Shown piece after piece: positions 1 through 8,430 of a stretch of 16,340 bases of DNA. This DNA comes from Saccoglossus kowalevskii (taxonomy: Eukaryota > Hemichordata > Enteropneusta > Harrimaniidae): assembly GCF_000003605.2 (NCBI RefSeq), contig NW_003141049.1, positions 1 to 16,340 of the forward strand, in the 5' to 3' direction. Numbering within the stretch: position 1 is the first letter of the stretch; each line of letters starts with the position of its first letter. The position numbers and the translations under genes were made by a program. The notes beneath the pieces were generated by a model. The model was given only the letters and a program-made list of their open reading frames with translations, had not been told where the DNA came from and did no database searches.

Positions 1-1016
1 CAATTTCTCTATATAGCCTGACTCTGAAATGCAGCTTCTCATAATGGCTTTGGTCGATCTCTAAGGAATCAAACTTGCATTGTACATAGCAGCACTTACT
101 AACCTCCTATTGGACAAGACAAATTATGCCCGCTGGTTACCAGTACATATCAGAGATATAGTTCAACTACCAACAACTAAACCTTCTGTTCATGAGGAAT
201 TTAAGAATGGCAAGTTCACAGTACAAAAGACCACACATATCTGTTCCGCCATTCTTATAGATCAAGCTCATGAACAAAACAATGAATTGGTGAAGAGTGA
301 TGGTGGAGCTATATGTCTTACTGAAAACCCAAGTGCACTGCTAAGATGGATGGTGGCTGGACCTGAACTCTCCGGGATGGTATGTGCATTTGAGGAAGGG
401 AACAAACATGATGAAGAAGAGAAACTACCACACCATGATCAACCTAAAGCAAGCCAAGATCGATTCAAGAAACATGTTTCTTCCCTAATTAATGTTGTAC
501 AGGAGGTGGGCAACCCCTTCGAAGAAGAAGGGAGAGATATTATCTCATTAGCATCAATGGATATTGCTGATCCATCATCCAACAACTGTGAATAAGATAC
601 AGGCAATTGGTGTACAACAGTATAAAGCTTTTGTTGCTGAAAGACTTGTTACCAGATCCAAACCAATAAAAGCTGCCATTCCTTAAAACAGGCTCACACT
701 ATTCAGGCATAATAGCAAGAAAGATGCAAGTACAGACAAGACAAAATTGGCATCAACTAAGAACAATTGCCAGCTATTTTCCAAACTGTACATTGGCTGT
801 AAAAATCGTAATGGCAACCATGAAGAATGTTTTTCCCATGAAAACCAAAAGTATCCTTAGTCTTTATCTGATGATGGCAAAATCAGATTAGGGACAAAGA
901 TTGATCTTCTCCCATGTTTAAATAAAGACACAGAACTTTCAGAAGATGATCCCAATCACTCTGTTATCATTGTCACGAAGTGCCTAGAAATGCTGTACAG
1001 ATGCCCAGATGCCTAG
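1..1016 (+). pseudogene. Segment A, unit 0: relic of an uncharacterised metazoan protein family (5' part cut off)
   Basis: The relic enters at the PQFLYYSLTLEMQLL region. An open frame at 80-595 (TTG first codon, no ATG) holds NYARWLPVHIRD, IDQAHEQNNELVK and RWMVAGPE. The frame then shifts by +1 near 587 and reads GVQQYKAFVAERL, LFSKLYIGC, FSHENQKYP and GTKIDLLPCL up to the TAG at 1014-1016, with in-frame stops at 684-686 (TAA) and 858-860 (TAG). In the other units a stop and frame break lie just upstream of the ARW block. Here the block reads continuously from YIAALTNL only because of single-T deletions at the very start, which look like errors. The family is recognised from memory of long uncharacterised invertebrate proteins. 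It is not functional as read. Confidence 0.75.
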
Positions 1017-2080
1017 ATACGTATTATACTTGTGTAATTTAAGTGTCTATGTAAATGATGGGTCATACACCCTTTGTTGGAATGGTATGGTCCAGAGAAC
1101 AGATCGTCTTGTCGGGAAATTTGAATACCGAGTATGTGCAGCTGGACATTGATACTTATAAAACTACGCCTTCATTGCATGCTCGGGGCGATTCCATCTG
1201 GCGTAACCACGTTGGACATCATTGTCTGAAGCTCGTACACAACTAAGGCAGAGAAGTTACAAGTCTCAACGGACCTCTCGTAGAACTGACATTACGGTGA
1301 ACTGACTTTAACCATTGCTGGCTGCAAAGCGGCGAAGATTGATACAACACATCGACGGAACTTACTGTCTGTGTATCCCCGAGGAACCCAGCGGGTAGTC
1401 TTCGTGTAGATACGTCAACACGTGGTTGAAACAGCCACTTCGTCGAACACGTTTAATTAATTATTCACGTTCAACTGCAAGTTCTGCTTACAAGACATTG
1501 ACATTCGTCGTATGATACTGGTCAGTAACACTACGTTAGGGTTACATATTTCATGCATATTTTGAGCTTATTATTGTGTATAATTTGGAGTGCACTTCAT
1601 TTATTTAATTCATCAAAATATTATATAACTGCTGTAAATTTGTACTGCTTTGCCGTCATTCTTATCACGTGTTTTGCCCAATTAGGCTGGTCAGACGCTG
1701 GAAATTTGGCAATATTTAGTGATTGGAACAGCGTCAGATTAAACGATTCACTCGTAGATTGTTTACACTTGGATGTAAGCTCCATGTTACTGTACGGGCT
1801 CTAACTCGTTGAGAATTGGTTAACACGCACAGGGTTCTAGTCAGACTTGTATTCCTGCTGGGATTTGAGCCTTGTGACTGTTATATTTAATAAACCGTTA
1901 ACTGCTAGTATATGATTGCGTCTGTTGTATGTTCACACTGACTACACCAGGATAACCAGTTATTGCTTGTTGGTTGTATACAAATATATAAGTCACAATT
2001 AATGCTAAAAAGTAGCAGTGGGGAAAAGAACCCACAACACAAGGGCAGTCTTGTTTGGTACCCACACTTGACTCCGCCTT
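1017..2080. other. Spacer of unit 0 with CpG-rich core
   Basis: This stretch interrupts the gene relic between GTKIDLLPCL and IIIDGA. Hand counting gives 37 CpG in 1081-1840, against 7 in 110-1016 and 5 in 1841-2494, so the core is base-compositionally foreign to the relic. Two CACGTG sites occur (1419-1424, 1666-1671). Short ORFs lie at 1055-1246 (63 codons, present in all six units) and 1553-1804 (83 codons, hydrophobic start, broken in unit 4). I recognise neither and do not call them genes. After the core come AATAAA (1889-1894) and a tRNA-like stretch (2007-2085). The spacer could be an inserted element or the remains of a regulatory region. Confidence 0.6.
1889..1894 (+). promoter_or_regulatory. 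AATAAA, candidate polyadenylation signal (unit 0)
   Basis: AATAAA is followed about 30 bases downstream by a GT-rich stretch (GCGTCTGTTGTATG), the layout of an animal poly(A) site. It lies just after the CpG-rich core. No transcript is known, and a six-base match is weak evidence by itself. Confidence 0.35.
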
Positions 2081-2085
2081 GTGAC
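2007..2085 (-). mobile_element. Possible tRNA-derived SINE head (unit 0)
   Basis: On the minus strand, GTGGGTTCTTTTCCCCAC (2018-2035) has the shape of a tRNA T-arm: a 5-bp stem, and GGTTC..TTCC matching most of the Pol III B box. About 45-50 bases upstream, GGCGGAGTCAAG (within 2067-2079) partly matches an A box, the usual spacing in tRNA genes. A T run (A run 2007-2011 on plus) follows the B box like a Pol III stop. No acceptor stem closes next to the T-arm, so it is not a functional tRNA. A relic SINE head is the best reading, but chance is possible. Confidence 0.33.
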
Positions 2086-2494
2086 AATTATCATAGATGG
2101 TGCCACTCTTGTGCAAATGTTGAAACCTGGGACATCTAGAAAAAAATTACCTACCATACCTGGCAAAGCAACTAGTGCAATTGGAAAGACTGGACCTAGT
2201 GTGGAATGACTATTTTACCACAAGTTTAAAAGCATCTACACGAGCTAGAAGAGGAAGAGAAACAAGAAGGCAGGTTTCACCTTTTGTTGCTATTACTGGA
2301 AATTAGCAAGGCTTCTTACACCTTGCTAATAACAAGAAAGAGTTGTTTCATTTCCTTTCACACCAAATCAGCAAGATTCAAACTGAAGGGAAGCAGGTTG
2401 TAGCTACTGATAGTGAAAATGTGACAACAATGGCACTGAGAATGTGGATGATGTGGAACCGACTTAAGATACACATACATTATCTTGATCTTCC
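2081..2494 (+). pseudogene. Segment B, unit 0: truncated XPG/FEN1-like (PIN-type) nuclease N-terminal half
   Basis: The frame opens at GTG 2081 with TIIIDGATLVQMLK, which looks like the first acidic motif (V/I-D-G) of XPG/FEN1-type 5' nucleases. After a one-base frame change in the A-rich run near 2139-2147, RLDLVWNDY and SLKASTRARRGR follow. These resemble the FEN1 strand with its second Asp and the nearby Lys/Arg helix. A TGG-to-TAG change (2304-2306) interrupts the G-N-W motif, and GKQVVAT is the last family-like stretch. The later acidic motifs (EEAD-type, DTD, GCD) that full-length relatives carry are absent, because the next repeat unit starts. The nuclease assignment is inference from motif spacing; no activity is expected. 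Confidence 0.6.
2302..2330. other. Perfect 10-bp hairpin with 9-nt loop (unit 0)
   Basis: ATTAGCAAGG and CCTTGCTAAT are exact inverted repeats around CTTCTTACA. The stem covers the TAG at 2304-2306 that replaced the TGG of the family's G-N-W motif. It is not followed by a T run, so it is not a bacterial-type terminator. Confidence 0.7.
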
Positions 2495-3985
2495 TATCAT
2501 GCCGCTCATCATACACAGGACATCCAACCTAAGTGTACAAGTGTTCTATTACCACTTTTTCTAGATTGTGCACACTCAATCGCAATTATTCGTCATTCAA
2601 TCATGGTAGTACAAAAGGCTGTGAAACATCTCAATCCAGGACAAATTCCTGTTATTGCATGCGATCAACCACTATTTGCCCTGACAAAAGAAGTACAACT
2701 TGGCCATTGACCATAGGCGAGGCCCATCTGGTAGCTATGATGGGTGGGATGCATATACAAATGGCTGCCTTAAAAGTCCTGGGTACATGGCTTTTATACA
2801 AGCTCCCCATATGACACGTACAAGATATGCCCACCAGATCACTGATGCATGTATTTATCAATCAATTTCAATACCTGGCTTACAAGAAGTGTCTTGTGTG
2901 TAATCCAACTGAGATAGCAGTAACCTTTTCTTCCTGGTGCAGTGAAAGAGCTGAAGAATATCCACAATTTCTCTATTATAGCCTGACTCTTGAAATGCAG
3001 CTTCTCATAATGGCTTTTGGTCGATCTCTAAGGAATCAAACTTTGCATTGTACATAGCAGCACTTACTAACCTTCCTATTGGACAAGACAAATTATGCCC
3101 GCTGGTTACCAGTACATATCAGAGATATAGTTCAACTACCAACAACTAAACCTTCTGTTCATGAGGAATTTAAGAATGGCAAGTTCACAGTACAAAAGAC
3201 CACACATATCTGTTCCGCCATTCTTATAGATCAAGCTCATGAACAAAACAATGAATTGGTGAAGAGTGATGGTGGAGCTATATGTCTTACTGAAAACCCA
3301 AGTGCACTGCTAAGATGGATGGTGGCTGGACCTGAACTCTCCGGGATGGTATGTGAATTTGAGGAAGGGAACAAACATGATGAAGAAGAGAAACTACCAC
3401 ACCATGATCAACCTAAAGCAAGCCAAGATCGATTCAAGAAACATGTTTCTTCCCTAATTAATGTTGTACAGGAGGTGGGCAACCCCTTCGAAGAAAAAGG
3501 GAGAGATATTATCTCATTAGCATCAATGGATATTGCTGATCCATCATCCAACAACTGTGAATAAGATACAGGCAATTGGTGTACAACAGTATAAAGCTTT
3601 TGTTGCTGAAAGACTTGTTACCAGATCCAAACCAATAAAAGCTGCCATTCCTTAAAACAGGCTCACACTATTCAGGCATAATAGCAAGAAAGATGCAAGT
3701 ACAGACAAGACAAAATTGGCATCAACTAAGAACAATTGCCAGCTATTTTCCAAACTGTACATTGGCTGTCAAAATCGTAATGGCAACCATGAAGAATGTT
3801 TTTCCCATGAAAACCAAAAGTATCCTTAGTCTTTATCTGATGATGGCAAAATCAGATTAGGGACAAAGATTGATCTTCTCCCATGTTTAAATAAAGACAC
3901 AGAACTTTCAGAAGATGATCCCAATCACTCTGTTATCATTGTCACTAAGTGCCTAGAAATGCTGTACAGATGCCCAGATGCCTAG
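2495..3985 (+). pseudogene. Segment A, unit 1: N-terminal and middle part of the family, frameshifted
   Basis: Reference copy of the relic. Frame 1 (2495-2710) runs from YHAAHHTQ through LLPLF, AIIRHS, HLNPGQIPVIACDQPLFAL and ends at TGA 2708-2710. A second frame continues with GEDHLVAMMGGMHIQMAALKV to about 2814. A third reads MTRTRYAHQITDACIY (about 2811-2860), lacking the roughly 25 residues that relatives have just before it. The next block reads WCSERAEEYPQFLYYS and RSLRNQ (to about 3057), then TAG. The ARW block is open at 3058-3564 (TTG at 3079). The rest, in another frame, runs to the TAG at 3983-3985 with two internal stops. No intron-like GT..AG layout restores the frames, so a decayed or processed copy fits better than a spliced gene. 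The function of this half of the family is unknown to me. Confidence 0.78.
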
Positions 3986-5049
3986 ATACGTATTATACTT
4001 GAGTAATTTAAGTGTCTATGTAAATGATGGGTCATACACCCTTTGTTGGAATGGTATGGTCCAGAGAACAGATCGTCTTGTCGGGAAATTTGAATACTGA
4101 GTATGTGCAGCTGGACATTGATACTTATAAAACTACGCCTTCATTGCATGCTCGGGGCGATTCCATCTGGCGTAACCACGTTGGACATCATTGTCTGAAG
4201 CTCGTACACAACTAAGGCAGAGAAGTTACAAGTCTCAACGGACCTCTCGTAGAACTGACATTACGGTGAACTGACTTTAACCATTGCTGGCTGCAAAGCG
4301 GCGAAGATTGTTACAACACATCGACGGAACTTACTGTCTGTGTATCCCCGAGGAACCCAGCGGGTAGTCTTCGTGTAGATACGTCAACACGTGGTTGAAA
4401 CAGCCACTTCGTCGAACACGTTTAATTAATTATTCACGTTCAACTGCAAGTTCTGCTTACAAGACATTGACATTCGTCGTATGATACTGGTCAGTAACAC
4501 TACGTTAGGGTTACATAATTCATGCATATTTTGAGCTTATTATTGTGTATAATTTGGAGTGCATTTCATTTATTTAATTCATCAAAATATTATATAACTG
4601 CTGTAATTTTGTACTGCTTTGCCGTCATTCTTATCACGTGTTTTGCCCAATTAGGCTGGTCAGACGCTGAAAATTTAGCAATATTTAGTGATTGGAACGG
4701 CGTCAGATTAAACGATTCACTCGTAGATTGTTTACACTTGGATGTAAGCTCCATGTTACTGTACGGGCTCTAACTCGTTGAGAATTGGTTAACACGCACA
4801 GGGTTCTAGTCAGACTTGTATTCCTGCTGGGATTTGAGCCTTGTGACTGTTATATTTAATAAACCGTTAACTGCTAGTATATGATTGCGTCTGTTGTATG
4901 TTCACACTGACTACACCAGGGTCACCAGTTATTGCTTGTTGGTTGTATACAAATATATAAGTCACAATTAATGCTAAAAAGTAGCAGTGGGGAAAAGAAC
5001 CCACAACACAAGGGCAGTCTTGTTTGGTACCCACACTTGACTCCGCCTT
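3986..5049. other. Spacer of unit 1 with CpG-rich core (about 4029-4809)
   Basis: Same layout. The 63-codon ORF is at 4024-4215 and the 83-codon ORF at 4522-4773. Here the latter differs from unit 0 at Leu/Phe, Asn/Ile, Gly/Glu and Ser/Gly positions, while only one silent change is seen, which argues against a constrained protein. GGTCACC near 4919-4925 replaces the GGATAACC of units 0, 3 and 4. Confidence 0.6.
4858..4863 (+). promoter_or_regulatory. AATAAA, candidate polyadenylation signal (unit 1)
   Basis: Same hexamer with the GT-rich downstream stretch unchanged from unit 0. Confidence 0.35.
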
Positions 5050-5054
5050 GTGAC
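4976..5054 (-). mobile_element. Possible tRNA-derived SINE head (unit 1)
   Basis: B-box-like and A-box-like stretches and the five-base T run are unchanged from unit 0. Confidence 0.33.
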
Positions 5055-5463
5055 AATTATCATAGATGGTGCCACTCTTGTGCAAATGTTGAAACCTGGG
5101 ACATCCAGAAAAAAATTACCTACCATACCTGGCAAAGCAACTAGTGCAATTGGAAAGACTGGACCTAGTGTGGAATGACTATTTTACCACAAGTTTAAAA
5201 GCATCTACACGAGCTAGAAGAGGAAGAGAAACAAGAAGGCAGGTTTCACCTTTTGTTGCTATTACTGGAAATTAGCAAGGCTTCTTACACCTTGCTAATA
5301 ACAAGAAAGAGTTGTTTCATTTCCTTTCACACCAAATCAGCAAGATTCAAACTGAAGGGAAGCAGGTTGTAGCTACTGATAGTGAAAATGTGACAACAAT
5401 GGCACTGAGAATGTGGATGATGTGGAACCGACTTAAGATACACATACATTATCTTGATCTTCC
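5050..5463 (+). pseudogene. Segment B, unit 1: same nuclease-like relic
   Basis: Same structure as unit 0, with the one-base frame change after TSRKK (AAAAAAATTACC) and the TAG inside the hairpin at 5271-5299. A TCTAG to TCCAG change near 5104 is private and swaps Ser for Pro just before the break. Confidence 0.6.
5271..5299. other. Perfect 10-bp hairpin (unit 1)
   Basis: Both arms and loop are identical to unit 0. Confidence 0.7.
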
Positions 5464-6953
5464 TATCATGCCGCTCATCATACACAGGACATCCAGCCTA
5501 AGTGTACAAGTGTTCTATTACCACTTTTTCTAGATTGTGCATACTCAATCGCAATTATTCGTCATTCAATCATGGTAGTACAAAAGGCTGTGAAACATCT
5601 CAATCCAGGACAAATTCCTGTTATTGCATGCGATCAACCACTATTTGCCCTGACAAAAGAAGTACAACTTGGCCATTGACCATAGGCGAGGACCATCTGG
5701 TAGCTATGATGGGTGGGATGCATATACAAATGGCTGCCTTAAAAGTCCTGGGTACATGGCTTTTTATACAAGCTCCCCATATGACACGTACAAGATATGC
5801 CCACCAGATCACTGATGCACGTATTTATCAATCAATTTCAATACCTGGCTTACAAGAAGTGTCTTGTGCGAAATCCAACTGAGATAGCAGTAACCTTTTC
5901 TTCCTGGTGCAGTGAAAGAGCTGAAGAATATCCACAATTTCTCTATTATAGCCTGACTCTTGAAATACAGCTTCTCATAATGGCTTTTGGTCGATCTCTA
6001 AGGAATCAAACTTTGCATTGTACATAGCAGCACTTACTAACCTTCCTATTGGACAAGACAAATTATGCCCGCTGGTTACCAGTACATATCAGAGATATAG
6101 TTCAACTACCAACAACTAAACCTTCTGTTCATGAGGAATTTAAGAATTAAGTTCACAGTACAAAAGACCACACATATCTGTTCCGCCATTCTTATAGATC
6201 AAGCTCATGAACAAAACAATGAATTGGTGAAGGGTGATGGTGGAGCTATATGTCTTACTGAAAACCCAAGTGCACTGCTAAGATGGATGGTGGCTGGACC
6301 TGAACTCTCCGGGATGGTGTGTGAATTTGAGGAAGGGAACAAACATGATGAAGAAGAGAAACTACCACACCATGATCAACCTAAAGCAAGCCAAGATCGA
6401 CTCAAGAAAAATGTTTCTTCCCTAATTAATGTTGTACAGGAGGTGGGCAACCCCTTCGAAGAAGAAGGGGGAGATATTATCTCATTAGCATCAATGGATA
6501 TTGCTGATCCATCATCCAACAACTGTGAATAAGATACAGGCAATTGGTGTACAACAGTATAAAGCTTTTGTTGCTGAAAGACTTGTTACCAGATCCAAAC
6601 CAATAAAAGCTGCCATTCCTTAAAACAGGCTCACACTATTCAGGCATAATAGCAAGAAAGATACAAGTACAGACAAGACAAAATTGGCATCAACCAAGAA
6701 CAATTGCCAGCTATTTTCCAAACTGTACATTGGCTGTAAAAATCGTAATGGCAACCATGAAGAATGTTTTTCCCATGAAAACCAAAAGTATCCTTAGTCT
6801 TTATCTGATGATGGCAAAATCAGATTAGGGACAAAGATTGATCTTCTCCCATGTTTAAATAAAGACACAGAACTTTCAGAAGATGATCCCAATCACTCTG
6901 TTATCATTGTCACTAAGTGCCTAGAAATGCTGTACAGATGCCCAGATGCCTAG
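5464..6953 (+). pseudogene. Segment A, unit 2: same relic, with one block in family-like frame
   Basis: Compared with unit 1, a run of five T instead of four near 5760 puts GGMHIQMAALKV and HMTRTRYAHQ in one frame, the order seen in relatives, so this may be the older state. TGTGCGAAATCC replaces TGTGTGTAATCC. Near 6147, AATTAAG replaces AATGGCAAG: this ends the ARWLPVHIRD frame with TAA, and the downstream part is left as a separate open frame starting at the ATG at 6131 and ending at 6532. That frame still holds IDQAHEQNNELVK and RWMVAGPE. Confidence 0.77.
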
Positions 6954-8017
6954 ATACGTATTATACTTGTGTAATTTAAGTGTCTATGTAAATGATGGGT
7001 CATACACCCTTTGTTGGAATGGTATGGTCCAGAGAACAGATCGTCTTGTCGGGAAATTTGAATACCGAGTATGTGCAGCTGGACATTGATACTTATAAAA
7101 CTACGCCTTCATTGCATGTTCGGGGCGATTCCATCTGGCGTAACCACGTTGGACATCATTGTCTGAAGCTCGTACACAACTAAGGCAGAGAAGTTACAAG
7201 TCTCAACGGACCTCTCGTAGAACTGACATTACGGTGAACTGACTTTAACCATTGCTGGCTGCAAAGCGGCGAAGATTGAGACAACACATCAACGGAACTT
7301 ACTGTCTGTGTATCCCCGAGGAATCCAGCGGGTAGTCTTCGTGTAGATACGTCAACACGTGGTTGAAACAACCACTTCGTCGAACACGTTTAATTAATTA
7401 TTCACGTTCAACTGCAAGTTCTGCTTACAAGACATTGACATTCGTCGTATGATACTGGTCAGTAACACTACGTTAGGATTACATATTTCATGCATATTTT
7501 GAGCTTATTATTGTGTATAATTTGGAGTGCACTTCATTTATTTAATTCATCAAAATATTATATAACTGCTGCAATTTTGTACTGCTTTGCCGTCATTCTT
7601 ATCACGTGTTTTGCCCAATTAGGCTGGTCAGACGCTGGAAATTTGGCAATATTTAGTGATTGGAACAACGTCAGATTAAACGATTCACTCGTAGATTGTT
7701 TACACTTGGATGTAAGCTCCATGTTACTGTACGGGCTCTAACTCGTTGAGAATTGGTTAACACGCACAGGGTTCTAGTCAGACTTGTATTCCTGCTGGGA
7801 TTTGAGCCTTGTGACTGTTATATTTAATAAACCGTTAACTGCTAGTATATGATTGCATCTGTTGTATGTTCACACTGACTACACCAGGGTCACCAGTTAT
7901 TGCTTGTTGGTTGTATACAAATATATAAGTCACAATTAATGCTAAAAAGTAGCAGTGGGGAAAAGAACCCACAACACAAGGGCAGTCTTGTTTGGTACCC
8001 ACACTTGACTCCGCCTT
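6954..8017. other. Spacer of unit 2 with CpG-rich core (about 6997-7777)
   Basis: It contains the variant block at about 7118-7373 shared only with unit 5. The 63-codon ORF is at 6992-7183 (Ala to Val by GCTCGG to GTTCGG). The 83-codon ORF is at 7490-7741. An open frame of 63 codons on the minus strand (7180-7371) exists only here, created by the private variants, and is taken as chance. Confidence 0.6.
7826..7831 (+). promoter_or_regulatory. AATAAA, candidate polyadenylation signal (unit 2)
   Basis: Same hexamer. The downstream GT-rich stretch has GCATCTG in place of GCGTCTG, a CpG-to-CpA change. Confidence 0.35.
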
Positions 8018-8022
8018 GTGAC
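7944..8022 (-). mobile_element. Possible tRNA-derived SINE head (unit 2)
   Basis: Unchanged from unit 0 across both box-like stretches. Confidence 0.33.
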
Positions 8023-8430
8023 AATTATCATAGATGGTGCCACTCTTGTGCAAATGTTGAAACCTGAGACATCTAGAAAAAAATACCTACCATACCTGGC
8101 AAAGCAACTAGAGCAATTGGAAAGACTGGACCTAGTGTGGAATGACTATTTTACCACAAGTTTAAAAGCATCTACACGAGCTAGAAGAGGAAGAGAAACA
8201 AGAAGGCAGGTTTCACCTTTTGTTGCTATTACTGGAAATTAGCAAGGCTTCTTACACCTTGCTAATAACAAGAAAGAGTTGTTTCATTTCCTTTCACACC
8301 AAATCAGCAAGATTCAAACTGAAGGGAAGCAGGTTGTAGCTACTGATAGTGAAAATGTGACAACAATGGCACTGAGAATGTGGATGATGTGGAACCGACT
8401 TAAGATACACATACATTATCTTGATCTTCC
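8018..8430 (+). pseudogene. Segment B, unit 2: nuclease-like relic with the frame intact up to the TAG
   Basis: One T fewer than elsewhere (AAAAAAATACC near 8083) keeps a single frame from GTG 8018 to TAG 8240-8242. It joins IIIDGATLVQMLK, YLPYLAKQLEQLERLDLVW and RARRGRETRRQV in the family order. The neighbouring codon GAG (GTG elsewhere) gives Glu in QLEQLERLD, which also fits the family, so this unit probably keeps the older sequence. The same frame continues after the stop with KKELFHFL and GKQVVAT to the end of the unit. Relatives have more residues between MLKPGT and FLPYL, so a short deletion is likely. Confidence 0.65.
8238..8266. other. Perfect 10-bp hairpin (unit 2)
   Basis: Both arms and loop are identical to unit 0. 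In this unit the TAG inside the stem ends the otherwise open nuclease-like frame. Confidence 0.7.

Larger units (their letters stand above)
1..2494 (+). repeat. Tandem unit 0 (partial, 3' part of the 2.97-kb unit)
   Basis: This is the left-edge copy, entering the unit about 475 bases after its start. It lines up base for base with positions 2970-5463 apart from point changes and small indels. Unit borders throughout are set at the TATCATGCC string where the gene-fragment order restarts; this phase is my choice, since a tandem array has no intrinsic start. Copy-specific states include GCATTT at 387-392, where the others have GAATTT or GAATTA, and five single-T deletions in the first 105 bases. 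Confidence 0.95.
2495..5463 (+). repeat. Tandem unit 1 (complete, 2969 bp)
   Basis: This is the first complete copy and is used here as the reference. Order: segment A of the gene relic (2495-3985), spacer (3986-5049), segment B (5050-5463). Private variants include CTTGAGTAA near 4000, AATACTGAG near 4095 and CATCCAG near 5104. It shares GGTCACC at the spacer end (about 4919-4925) with unit 2 only, and TGTGTAATCC near 2897 with unit 5 only. Confidence 0.97.
5464..8430 (+). repeat. Tandem unit 2 (complete, 2967 bp)
   Basis: Complete copy. It carries the AATTAAG form (net loss of 2 bases near 6147) shared with units 3 and 4. A cluster of spacer variants (ATGTTCGG, TTGAGAC, CATCAACGG, GAATCC, CAACCAC at about 7118-7373) is shared only with unit 5. 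It also holds two family-like states absent elsewhere: an extra T at about 5760-5765, and one T fewer near 8083. Confidence 0.97.

Noticed and set aside
80-595. 171-codon ORF as an intact gene
   Set aside because: It starts at TTG, depends on probable edge deletions, and covers only a middle part of a much longer family.
1419-1424. CACGTG E-box sites as proven regulatory elements
   Set aside because: Two six-base palindromes in a CpG-rich stretch can occur by chance; no promoter layout was found around them.
1553-1804. 83-codon hydrophobic ORF as a small membrane protein gene
   Set aside because: Variants between units are nearly all replacements and unit 4 has a frameshift; no recognised relatives.
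1075-1950. Spacer as a solo LTR (starts TGTTGGAATGG, contains AATAAA near its end)
   Set aside because: No matching CA end with a 4-6 bp target duplication could be found, and no primer-binding site, gag or pol sequence is in the window. GGGTCA occurs before the core (1060-1065) and after it in units 1 and 2, but the resulting ends are not TG..CA.
1898-2116. Minus-strand ORFs of 70-89 codons with hydrophobic stretches, recurring in the units
   Set aside because: Their length changes with the A run near 2007 and they overlap the tRNA-like stretch and AATAAA. No family is recognised, so they look like chance frames in AT-rich DNA.
5502-5882. 126-codon ORF in unit 2 as a gene
   Set aside because: Its first part is an out-of-frame reading of the CDQPLFAL block. 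Only the later part (GGMHIQMAA to TRYAHQ) is family-like, so it is a composite frame within the relic.
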